Positions 1-8,110 of a stretch of 22,333 bases of DNA are shown here, in pieces. Every line of letters starts with the position of its first letter. Position 1 is the first letter of the stretch. Source of the stretch: CAZWKX01 sp964614095 (GTDB taxonomy: Bacteria; Actinomycetota; Acidimicrobiia; Spongiisociales; UBA11373); contig CAZTJO010000031.1 of NCBI GenBank assembly GCA_964614095.1, forward strand, positions 1 through 22,333, in the 5' to 3' direction. A program made the position numbers and the translations under genes. The notes under the pieces are model-generated. The model was not told the origin of the DNA, did no database searches, and was given only the letters and a program-made list of their open reading frames with translations.

Positions 1-571
1 AGAGGCTGTCTGCACTGATCCCGGCTCTGTTTGTTGTGGCCGCAGCCTGCGGCGATATCGACGCCGCCATGGAACCCGCCACCGCCACAGCCACAACCGC
101 AACCACCGTCAGTTTCACCGAGCCGACAGATGTGACCTTCACCACCGCCGACGGGCTGACCTGGAAGACCGAGCGTTCCCGGCCGGCGACACCTGGGTCG
201 TGCTCAGGCACATGTTCCCGTCCGACATGACCTCCTGGTATGACTTCGCCGAGGCCCTGAACGCCGCCGGCTACTCGGCGCCCACCTACTACAACCGGGG
301 CCACGGCAACTCCGACCCGGCCACCGATTTCGATGTCGGGACCAATGCCCCGGCCGCCATCGCCTTCACCCGCTCGGAAGGTACAACTACGGTCTTCTTC
401 ATGGGGGCCTCCATGAAAGGAGCCGACGACGACGCCCGCAGCTACGCCACCACCGTTGTCGGCGACTCTGAAGTGCTCATCTACCCCACCAGCAGGTACG
501 GCACCCACATCTTTGTTCCCCATCCGGAGCTCGCGGACGAGATCTTCTCCTTCGTGGCGGAGAACTCCTAA
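1..571 (+). pseudogene. Broken lipoprotein alpha/beta hydrolase (partial at left edge)
   Basis: The reading frame enters from the left edge with a hydrophobic stretch ending in a lipobox-like VVAAAC at about positions 30-50, then an Ala/Thr-rich linker, so the ancestor was an exported lipoprotein. The frame then shifts. Positions 36-156 read in one frame up to TTADGLT, and homologous-looking sequence (AFPAGDTWVVLRHMFPSDM) continues from about 170 in another. Adding one base near 157-159 restores a smooth LTLEDRAFPAGD. The body resembles small alpha/beta hydrolases: an RGHGNS segment, a nucleophile elbow GASMK (canonical GxSxG has a final Gly), and a late His in YGTHIF. The stretch that normally lies between the elbow and the acid residue is almost absent, as if several dozen codons were deleted in frame. 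A single-base assembly error could explain the frameshift but not the missing core. Family assignment is by motif only. Confidence 0.6.
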
Positions 572-687
572 CGCTTCCAGCCCTTCATCCCGGAGAAGCG
601 TTGCCCGGCCGCAGTCTTCTCTCCGGCAGGGCGCAGGAACCGGCGTTCTAGACTCGCCGAATCGCGCTATCACGAGCGAGAGAGCCC
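572..687. other. Intergenic region before the liv operon
   Basis: This 116-base gap holds no convincing gene. It has a loose inverted repeat (CCGGAGA near 594 and TCTCCGG near 620) that could be a weak terminator for the upstream pseudogene, and a TAGACT box listed separately as the likely -10 of livH. Confidence 0.4.
649..654 (+). promoter_or_regulatory. Putative -10 box (TAGACT) for the liv operon
   Basis: TAGACT fits the TANNNT pattern seen before several genes in this window. Here it lies 33 bases before the livH ATG, which leaves room for a short leader containing a weak purine-rich GAGCGAGAGAG. No good -35 is visible. Confidence 0.35.
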
Positions 688-1965
688 ATGCGGAGAATTG
701 TGCTGCTGATCACAGTCGGCCTGTTCCTGCTCGGGTCGGCAATCCCCGCTGGAGCGCAGCAGACCGAGGGCGAGTCGCTCAAGGGAACGCTGCGCCAGAG
801 CGACGATGAACACACCCTCGTGAGCGGCGTCATCATCACCGTGTCCGCCGGCGGAGAGCTCATCGGATCCGACGTGAGCGATGAGAACGGCGTCTGGGAG
901 ATCGGGCTGCCGGAGCCCGGCTTCTACGAGATCGAGATCAGCGTCGACATGCTCCCCGAAGGGGTCTCCCTGACCGACCCGGAAAAGACGGTGCTGGAAA
1001 ACGTCGAGGTGCGCCCGGGCCAGCACAAGACGGTCATATTTCCCTTCGGCGAGGTCGCCACCACCGATCGGGGACCGCTCGAGAGATTCCTCAACCTTTG
1101 TGTCAAAGGCCTCACCTTCGGCGTCATCGTGGCTCTCGCCAGCATCGGCCTCTCCCTCATCTTTGGCATCACCGGCCTGGTCAACTTCGCCCACGGCGAA
1201 CTCGTCACCTTCGGAGCCATCGCCGCCTGGTTCTTCAACGCCTCCGGCGCCGGGCCGGGCCTGCATCTTGTCCTCGCCGTCCTCCCCGCGCTCGTCCTGG
1301 CCGGTGCTCTCGGGGCCGCCCTCGAAACCGGCCTCTTCAGGCCGCTGCGCCGCCGCCACGCCGGCACCATTCCGCTCATCGTCGTCTCCATCGGACTCTC
1401 CCTGTTCCTCCGTCACATCTACCTGCTCTTCATGGGAGGAGCTCCCCGGGCGTATGACCAGTACGCGCTGCAGGTGGAGCACTCCTTTGGACCCGTGTCG
1501 ATGCCGCCCAAGGACCTGGTCATCGTGCTCCTGGGGCTCGCCGTGCTCGGTGTCGTCGGCCTCGTCATCCGCTACACCCGCTGGGGCACAGCAATGCGCG
1601 CCGTCGCCGACAACAAAGACCTCGCCGAGGCTTCCGGCATCGACGTGGAACAGGTAGTCCTGCGCACCTGGGTGCTCGGGACAGCCCTCGCCGGCCTCGG
1701 AGGCGTGTTCTACGGAATCACCCAGACGGTCAGGTGGAACATGGGCTTCGTCCTCCTGCTCACCATCTTTGCCGCCGTCATCCTCGGCGGAATCGGCACC
1801 GCCTTTGGTGCCGTCGTCGGCGGCATCCTCATCGGCATCACCACCGAAGCAAGCACTTTCTGGATCCCGGTTGAGCTCAAGTTCGCCGTGGCCCTCGGTG
1901 TGCTCATCCTCGTACTGCTGATCCGGCCCCAGGGCATCTTCGGCCTCAAGGAGCGGGTCGGATGA
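688..1965 (+). CDS. livH: Branched-chain amino acid-type ABC permease (LivH) with N-terminal exported domain
   Basis: This is a membrane permease subunit of an ABC importer of the HAAT (Liv) type. From about residue 135 it is a normal LivH: the characteristic GLVNFAHGELVTFGA segment, about eight hydrophobic helices, and a cytoplasmic coupling loop around LAEASGIDVEQVVLRTWVLG that contacts the ATPases. The N-terminus is unusual. Residues 1-23 look like a signal peptide (cleavage expected after AGA). Residues about 30-120 form a polar, beta-rich block with the DENGVWEIGLPEPGFYEI pattern typical of carboxypeptidase-regulatory/CnaB-like beta-sandwich domains. This block would sit outside the membrane. 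The ATG at 688 is the only start that keeps the signal peptide. It is the first gene of livH-M-G-F; livM follows 19 bases after the stop. The substrate is not fixed by sequence: branched-chain amino acids are likely, but amides or urea are possible. Confidence 0.88.
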   Translation: MRRIVLLITVGLFLLGSAIPAGAQQTEGESLKGTLRQSDDEHTLVSGVIITVSAGGELIGSDVSDENGVWEIGLPEPGFYEIEISVDMLPEGVSLTDPEKTVLENVEVRPGQHKTVIFPFGEVATTDRGPLERFLNLCVKGLTFGVIVALASIGLSLIFGITGLVNFAHGELVTFGAIAAWFFNASGAGPGLHLVLAVLPALVLAGALGAALETGLFRPLRRRHAGTIPLIVVSIGLSLFLRHIYLLFMGGAPRAYDQYALQVEHSFGPVSMPPKDLVIVLLGLAVLGVVGLVIRYTRWGTAMRAVADNKDLAEASGIDVEQVVLRTWVLGTALAGLGGVFYGITQTVRWNMGFVLLLTIFAAVILGGIGTAFGAVVGGILIGITTEASTFWIPVELKFAVALGVLILVLLIRPQGIFGLKERVG

Positions 1966-1984
1966 CGAGAGGAGGTGCCACCCC

Positions 1985-2974
1985 GTGGACCTAGGCTCAG
2001 TGTTCCAGGACGCCATGCGCGAGGCCGTGGGGGTCCGCGCCGCCGCCTACGCCCTGGCCGCAGTCGGCCTCAACGTGCACTTCGGCTACACCGGGCTTCT
2101 CAACTTCGGGCACGTCGGGTTCATGATGGTGGGAGCCTACGGGACCGCCATGACCGTGGAGCACGGCGGTCCGTTCTGGCTGGGCCTGCTGGTTGGTGTA
2201 CTTGCCGCGGTAGCTCTCGGCCTGCTCCTCGGCCTGCCCACCCTGCGGCTCAGAGCCGACTACCTGGCCATCGTGACAATTGCCGTCGCCGAGATTCTGC
2301 GCCTCACCGCCCGCAGCAACGTCCTAGAGCCTTTCACCCGAGGTGTGTTCGGCATCACCAACTTCGCCGACTCCTTCTACGCGGTGAATCCGTTTTCCCC
2401 CGGGCGCTATCACGTCTGGGGAACCTGGAGCTACGACGAGAGAACCATCTGGGTGATGATGGTGGGCTGGAGCGCCGTCATCATTATCTCGCTCCTCCTC
2501 TTGATGCTCATGCGCAGCCCCTGGGGCCGGGTGCTGCGTTCAATTAGGGAGGATGAGGACGCCGCCCGCAGCTTGGGCAAGAACGTCTTTTCCTACAAGC
2601 TGCAGAGCCTCGTCCTCGGCGGCGTCATCGGCGCCTTTGCCGGAATGCTTCTCGCCTTCGACACTCAGGCGGTGAATCCGGATACCTACTTGCCCATCCT
2701 CACCTTCTACGCATACGCCGTTGTCATCCTCGGCGGGCCCGGACGCATCATGAGCCCGATCGTCGGCGCCGTCATCTTCTGGTTCCTCCTTGAATTCACC
2801 GACGGCGGGCTGCGAGGGGCAGTCGATGCCGGCTGGTTTGGTGGCATCCTCGACGGCGCAGGCATCGGAGCCGTGCGCTTCGCTCTGGTCGGTCTGGGAC
2901 TGATGTTGCTCATGATCTTCCGGCCCCAAGGTATCTTCGGCAACAAGGAGGAGGTGCTCCTGGATGAGCGCTGA
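1985..2974 (+). CDS. livM: Branched-chain amino acid-type ABC permease (LivM)
   Basis: This is the second permease subunit of the importer. At 329 residues it has the normal LivM length. Diagnostic parts are GLNVHFGYTGLLNFGHVGFM near the N-terminus, several hydrophobic helices, and the coupling loop RSIREDEDAARSLGKNVFSYK with the conserved Arg-Glu-Asp run. It ends in the typical FRPQGIFG tail. The GTG start at 1985 is chosen because a strong Shine-Dalgarno sequence (GAGGAGGTG) lies about 8 bases upstream. It follows livH by 19 bases and its last codons overlap the livG start by 11 bases, so translation is probably coupled. LivM would pair with LivH in the membrane to form the channel. Confidence 0.92.
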   Translation: MDLGSVFQDAMREAVGVRAAAYALAAVGLNVHFGYTGLLNFGHVGFMMVGAYGTAMTVEHGGPFWLGLLVGVLAAVALGLLLGLPTLRLRADYLAIVTIAVAEILRLTARSNVLEPFTRGVFGITNFADSFYAVNPFSPGRYHVWGTWSYDERTIWVMMVGWSAVIIISLLLLMLMRSPWGRVLRSIREDEDAARSLGKNVFSYKLQSLVLGGVIGAFAGMLLAFDTQAVNPDTYLPILTFYAYAVVILGGPGRIMSPIVGAVIFWFLLEFTDGGLRGAVDAGWFGGILDGAGIGAVRFALVGLGLMLLMIFRPQGIFGNKEEVLLDER

Positions 2975-3799
2975 TGCTCCCCCGCAGTGGCTGAGCGAGG
3001 TTCCACCGCAACCGGGTGTGTGCAAGCCCGTTCCAATCCTCGTCGTCTCCCAACTGCGCAAGTCCTTCGGTGGGCTCCAAGCCGTCGACATCGATCACCT
3101 CGAAGTGCAGCGAGGCGCCATCACCGCCCTCATCGGACCCAACGGCGCCGGCAAGACGACACTGTTCAATGTGCTCACCGGCTTTGACCGGGCCGATGCA
3201 GGAGTGTGGAATCTCGACGATCGGCCCGTGACCAGTCTCCGGGCCCATCAGGTGGCTCGATCCGGCATGGTGCGCACTTTCCAGCTCACCAAGGCCTTGT
3301 CCCGCATGACCGTGCTCGACAACATGTTGCTGGCCGCGCCCGGACAGAGCGGGGAACACTTCTTTCAGGCGCTGCTGCCCGGCTGGCGCCGACAAGAGAG
3401 CGCGAATCGACAGCGGGCGGAGATCCTGCTCGAGCGGTTCCAGCTCGACACCATGAGAGACGAATTCGCCGGCAGCCTCTCCGGCGGTCAGCGCAAACTA
3501 CTTGAAATGGCCCGAGCCCTCATGGCCGAGCCGAGCCTGTTGATGCTCGACGAGCCCATGGCCGGAATCAACCCGGCACTCACCGATTCCCTGCTCGCCC
3601 ACATTGCCGAGCTGCGAGACGAAGGCCTCACCGTTCTCTTCGTCGAGCACGACATGGACGTGGTCATGGACATCAGCGACTGGGTGGTCGTCATGGCCTC
3701 AGGCGCCATCATCGCCGAGGGTCCGCCGGCGGTGGTGGGCTCCAACCCAGATGTCGTCGACGCCTACCTGGGCCGTCACCACGGGGAAGCGAGCCACAT

Positions 3800-3803
<4 letters not shown>
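2964..3803 (+). CDS. livG: ABC transporter ATPase (LivG)
   Basis: This is one of the two ATPases that power the HAAT importer. Visible motifs are Walker A GPNGAGKTT (residues 58-66, Lys64), the signature LSGGQ (172-176), Walker B LLMLDEP with Asp196-Glu197, and the H-loop His229 in FVEHDMD. The Liv-type insertion AMAGINP follows Walker B. The ATG at 2964 overlaps the livM stop and is preceded by AGGAGGAGGTG. This start gives about 25 residues before the usual beginning of LivG (ILVVSQLRKSFGG), a modest extension rich in Pro. The stop overlaps the livF start in ATGA, so all four transporter genes are tightly coupled. Confidence 0.93.
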
Positions 3804-4537
<734 letters not shown>

Positions 4538-4548
4538 CCTGCCGCGCA

Positions 4549-4577
4549 GAGAGGCCGGCCCATTGGGCCAGCCTCTC
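4549..4577. terminator. Likely bidirectional terminator hairpin between livF and livJ
   Basis: GAGAGGC and GCCTCTC form a perfect 7-bp outer stem. After a C/A mismatch, GGCCC pairs with GGGCC around a 3-base loop (ATT). The element lies 12 bases past the livF stop and 21 bases past the livJ stop, so it can serve both converging transcripts. There is no clear T-run on either side, which is common in GC-rich actinobacteria. Confidence 0.7.
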
Positions 4578-4597
4578 CATCATCGATCGCTCGACGA

Positions 4598-5857
4598 TCA
4601 ATTGATGAATCGAGTCTCGTCGATCGTATAGTTGCCGTCTGCACCAAAGGTGTAGACGTCGTAGTAGCCCGCTCCCGGCTCGCCGGCATCGACGAAGTCG
4701 AGCACACCGGAGGCGCCGTCGTAGTCGATGTCGACACCGTCGGCAACCAGCGCCAAGCACGATGCATAGGTGTCGCACTTGGTGCCGTCACGGGTGACGC
4801 CGTTGATTTCGTCCACAAAGACCGTCGGATCGTCCGTTCCGGCAACCTCGGCTGCCAACGCGATGATCACGGGGCAGTCGTAGGCGTAGGCGGCGAAGAT
4901 CGTGTCCGTGCCCGGCGCGAACGCGGCAAAGGCATCGGCGAAGAACGCCGCGCCACCGGGCGGCGCGTACGAAGGCGCAGTGCCCCGGATGCCGGCCGTC
5001 ACGCTCGGGTCGTTCGGATCGATCTTCTCGTACAGCGAGCTGGTCTGCAGGCCGTCGGTGACGTACACCGCCACGTCGGCCGGGCCCACACTCTGCTCGA
5101 TCATCGCCTGCATGATGAGCCCGCCGGTGTCAGGGAAGGCCACCAGGAGCACCGCGTCCGGCGCCGCATCGGCCACCTGCTGCACATCGGCGTCAAAGAC
5201 CGTGCCGTTCGGGTCGTAGGCAACGTTCGCCACCACGGTGGCGCCGTTTTCCTCGACCTGGGCCACCGCCGAGTCGGCCAGGCCCTGTCCGTAGGCGTCG
5301 TTGAGGGCAATGACCGCCACTTGGCTGTAGCCGTCCTCGACGATCAGGTCGCCAAGGATCTGACCTTGCAGGACATCGGACGGTGGCGTGCGCACGTAGT
5401 AACCGTCATCGGGGTAGACGGTGAGGTCAGCCCCGGTGTTCGACGGCGAGCACTCCACAACCTGGGCACCGGTGATCTTGTCGATCACCGACAGGGTGAT
5501 CCGCGAACTGGCGGCCCCAACGATGGCATCGACACCGGCGGCGAGGTGCCCATCAACAAGGGCGTTGGCGGTGTCCTCGTTGGTGCCGCTGTCACCCTTG
5601 CTGAGCGCGAGCGGCTGGCCGAGCACACCACCGGCGGCGTTGATGTCTTCGACCGCCATGTCCACTGCTTCGATCATCGGTGGGCCTAGGAAGGCCAGGT
5701 CGCCGGTCTCGGGAAGCACCGTGCCCACCTCGAGCACACCATTGCCACCTTCTCCGGCCGCGGTCGTTGTCGCCTCTTCGTCGTCACCGCACGCTGCGGC
5801 GAAAAGTGACACAACAAGCATGAGCATGAACAGAGAGGTAATGCGTTTTTTGGTCAT
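4598..5857 (-). CDS. ABC importer substrate-binding lipoprotein (LivJ-like)
   Basis: This is the extracytoplasmic binding protein that would deliver substrate to LivHMGF. Residues 1-22 form a lipoprotein signal (basic MTKKR, hydrophobic core, FAAAC with Cys23 as the lipidated residue). An acidic, Thr/Gly-rich linker follows, then a periplasmic-binding-protein fold of the Peripla_BP_6 (Leu/Ile/Val-binding) type from about residue 41. The segment VGTVLPETGDLAFLGPPMIE and the later NDAYGQGLADSAV are typical of the family. At 419 residues it is the normal size. The ATG at 5857 has a GGAGGGAAGGGG ribosome-binding site. The gene is convergent to the permease/ATPase operon and has its own promoter, so its level can be set separately. 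Ligand specificity cannot be read from the sequence. Confidence 0.88.
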   Translation of the reverse strand: MTKKRITSLFMLMLVVSLFAAACGDDEEATTTAAGEGGNGVLEVGTVLPETGDLAFLGPPMIEAVDMAVEDINAAGGVLGQPLALSKGDSGTNEDTANALVDGHLAAGVDAIVGAASSRITLSVIDKITGAQVVECSPSNTGADLTVYPDDGYYVRTPPSDVLQGQILGDLIVEDGYSQVAVIALNDAYGQGLADSAVAQVEENGATVVANVAYDPNGTVFDADVQQVADAAPDAVLLVAFPDTGGLIMQAMIEQSVGPADVAVYVTDGLQTSSLYEKIDPNDPSVTAGIRGTAPSYAPPGGAAFFADAFAAFAPGTDTIFAAYAYDCPVIIALAAEVAGTDDPTVFVDEINGVTRDGTKCDTYASCLALVADGVDIDYDGASGVLDFVDAGEPGAGYYDVYTFGADGNYTIDETRFIN

Positions 5858-5896
5858 CGTCCCCTTCCCTCCGATAGCACCGCGGACCGGCGCAGA

Positions 5897-5911
5897 ACCC
5901 CGGCCCGGGGT
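5897..5911 (-). other. Small hairpin at the predicted 5' end of livJ mRNA
   Basis: ACCCCG and CGGGGT form a 6-bp perfect stem around GCC. If the promoter at 5918-5946 is correct, transcription would start at about 5911, so the stem would cap the 5' end of the transcript. This is inferred from geometry only. Confidence 0.35.
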
Positions 5912-5917
5912 CGGGCG

Positions 5918-5946
5918 ATGTTAGCTTCTGGCCTCGAAATCTCCAA
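5918..5946 (-). promoter_or_regulatory. Putative livJ promoter
   Basis: On the - strand, TTGGAG (5946-5941) and TAACAT (5923-5918) are separated by exactly 17 bases, which fits a sigma-70-type promoter with a weak -35. It would give a leader of about 54 bases before the livJ ATG. An inverted repeat with TTCAC/GTGAA arms (5951-5972) lies just upstream and could be an operator. Confidence 0.45.
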
Positions 5947-5993
5947 GATGTTCACTGGGAGCCATTGGTGAACAGATCCCCCATCCGGCGTGG

Positions 5994-5999
5994 GACAAT
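5994..5999 (+). promoter_or_regulatory. Putative -10 box for the vWA gene
   Basis: GACAAT, preceded by TGG (extended -10-like), lies 8 bases before the ATG at 6008, and no Shine-Dalgarno sequence is present. This resembles the close box-to-start spacing of other genes in the window, although it lacks the TA of the clearer examples. Confidence 0.3.
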
Positions 6000-6007
6000 G
6001 GGCGGCT

Positions 6008-8110
6008 ATGCGGCGCCGAGAAGATGCCCTCCTCACCGAGATCCTCCCCCCCGAGGAACGTGTCATCGAGGCCGTGGTGGCCCGCTACCAACGGGTCGCC
6101 CCGGCGGTGACCCGTTTTGCCAGGTCGCTGGCCGATGACGACACCCTGAGCATCCGCCTGGGATCACATGCCGCCGCCGCGCCCGGGGAGATCATCCTGG
6201 ATCCCGGCGTCTTCCAAGCCGCGTACGCTCGCCAAGCCCCGGTAACCGCGGCCGAGGTGGCCCTCGCCTCGGCGTTGCACGAGGTCGTGCACATGGTCGC
6301 CACCGACTTCGAGGAGAAGCGGCCCCTTCCCGAGAAGTGGTTCCCCGACAACACGGAGCAGCTATCCGAGCAGCCGGTTGCACTGCTCGATGCACTCGGC
6401 AGTGCCGGCGGCCCGGCCGCCGAAGCTATGTTCCTCACTGTCGAAGATGCCCGCCAAGAGACCCAGAATCTCGAGGTGTACCCGGGTGCCCGCTCTGTGC
6501 TCGCCGACCTGTACCTGGCAGCGCTACCCGCCGCCATGGGAAAGGCTCGGCCCATGGGCCAGTTCGCCCTTGCCTGTTTTTTGGCCATCGGCGGGTACCG
6601 ACACCTCAATGACCTGCAGCGCGGCGCCGATCCTCCGGTGGCGGCGGCACTGGACGATGCCACCGGCATCATCGACGACGCCGCTGCCGCCCCCGGCCCC
6701 TGGGAATCTGCGGGTACCGCCCTCCGGCTCCTCGCGGTGGCGCGGCTTCATGGTCTGCTCACCGAGGCCTCACCCGAGGAATCGAAGCGGGAACAGCTGG
6801 AGCGCCTGGAGACCGAACGCGACGAAATCACCGCAAGCGTCGATGCGGTCCGCATGATCACCCCCGTGCTGAAGGATGTGGAGTCCTACGACCGCACCAA
6901 GGCGGCGGCACAGGCCGTGCAGACCGAAAGGGGCCGCCACGACCGCAGTGAGACGGCGGCCGACCCGGCGACCGATCAGATCCTGCGGGTCAGCGAGGCA
7001 CCGGACGTCTACCTGCCCAACGGGCAGAGCGGGAAGCTGATCCTCACCTCCCTTCCGTCACGCTTCCGCCGTTTCGCGGCCAGAGGCCACGAGGCACTCG
7101 AGACTGCAGCAAAACGCTGGGCCGTCGGCCAGCGGCACATCTCGGGGGAGCTCTACCCCCTCTTTGTGGCAAACCAGCGGCGCGGGCTGCGCTCCGGCTA
7201 CGACGCCGGCGACCTGTCTCCCTACGCCGCCCTTTTCCTCGGCGCCGGTCTCTACCAGCGGATGTTCGAGCGGCGCGACCTTCCCACCAGGCGGGCCTAC
7301 TCGGTGAGTTTGCTGGTCGACGGCTCCGCCAGCATGCTGCAGCCCCGGCCGTTGCCCAACGGGTTCAAGGCGCCGTGGGCTATGGCCGCGGCCACTTTGG
7401 GCGCCTGGACGCTGGCCCGCCTCTGCGACGAGCTTCAGGTGGAGTTTGAGGTTGCCCTCTTCAATCGTGCCTTTGCCGCCCGAGTCGACGACAGCGAGCG
7501 CACCTTCATGGACCGCCTCCACACCACCAAGGGGGCACTGCGGCGGAGCCAGGGTGGCGCCGCCGACAGGCTCGCCAGGACGGTGAATCACTACATAGTG
7601 AAGACCTTCGACGAACGATGGGAAACCGCCGAGCCTCGCATCGCCGGGCTGTTCTGGACCGCTGCCCATCCCGCCGACGCCGCCACCGAGGCGCGGCGTG
7701 ACCCCGAGGTCGCACCGCCGGTCTCCATGTTCGAGAAAGCGGCCAATGTTGACGAAGTGAATGTGAGCCACGCTGCCGAACGCCTCATGGCGCGCAACGC
7801 AGAGGTGCGCATGATGGTGGTGCTGGCCGACGGAATGACCCGGGGCTCGGTAGAAATGCTGGCAGCATCGGTCGACGCCACCGAGGCCGGCGGAACCACT
7901 GTGCTCGGCATCGGCATCGGGGACGACACGGTCTGTGAGGCGTACTCGAGGGCTCGCGTCGTACAGCGGCCCGACGCCCTCACCGAAGCCATGATCGATG
8001 GTGTGCGCTCCGCCCTCCGCCACCACGTGGCCCTTGCCGGCGGCGACACCTGGTGGGCTCATCAGAGCCGCCTCTACGATGACCCAAGCATGAGGATCCC
8101 CAATGCCTAA
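6008..8110 (+). CDS. CobT-like vWA protein with N-terminal HExxH motif
   Basis: This 700-residue protein has two visible parts. The N-terminal part contains HEVVH (residues 91-95), a zinc-metallopeptidase-type HExxH, and VEDARQE (145-151), which resembles the VEQARVE segment of cobaltochelatase subunit CobT. A charged stretch at about 254-290 may form a coiled coil. The C-terminal part is a vWA domain. Its MIDAS metal-site motif is Asp438-x-Ser440-x-Ser442 (LLVDGSASML), and a later strand reads MMVVLADGMT. No signal peptide or membrane segment is seen, so it is likely cytoplasmic. The gene overlaps the next one, a CobS-like AAA+ ATPase, by 8 bases, matching the CobS/CobT and MoxR/vWA pairing in which the ATPase remodels a target through the vWA partner. 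No CobN or cobalamin gene is nearby, so cobalt chelation should not be assumed. A GTG at 5990 is possible, but the putative -10 box overlaps it, so the ATG at 6008 is preferred. Confidence 0.7.
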   Translation: MRRREDALLTEILPPEERVIEAVVARYQRVAPAVTRFARSLADDDTLSIRLGSHAAAAPGEIILDPGVFQAAYARQAPVTAAEVALASALHEVVHMVATDFEEKRPLPEKWFPDNTEQLSEQPVALLDALGSAGGPAAEAMFLTVEDARQETQNLEVYPGARSVLADLYLAALPAAMGKARPMGQFALACFLAIGGYRHLNDLQRGADPPVAAALDDATGIIDDAAAAPGPWESAGTALRLLAVARLHGLLTEASPEESKREQLERLETERDEITASVDAVRMITPVLKDVESYDRTKAAAQAVQTERGRHDRSETAADPATDQILRVSEAPDVYLPNGQSGKLILTSLPSRFRRFAARGHEALETAAKRWAVGQRHISGELYPLFVANQRRGLRSGYDAGDLSPYAALFLGAGLYQRMFERRDLPTRRAYSVSLLVDGSASMLQPRPLPNGFKAPWAMAAATLGAWTLARLCDELQVEFEVALFNRAFAARVDDSERTFMDRLHTTKGALRRSQGGAADRLARTVNHYIVKTFDERWETAEPRIAGLFWTAAHPADAATEARRDPEVAPPVSMFEKAANVDEVNVSHAAERLMARNAEVRMMVVLADGMTRGSVEMLAASVDATEAGGTTVLGIGIGDDTVCEAYSRARVVQRPDALTEAMIDGVRSALRHHVALAGGDTWWAHQSRLYDDPSMRIPNA

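Noticed and set aside
670..2016. Long antisense frame across livH
   Set aside because: Its product is a low-complexity Asp/Glu/Gly-rich sequence typical of the complement of a GC-rich gene; livH on the other strand is clearly real.
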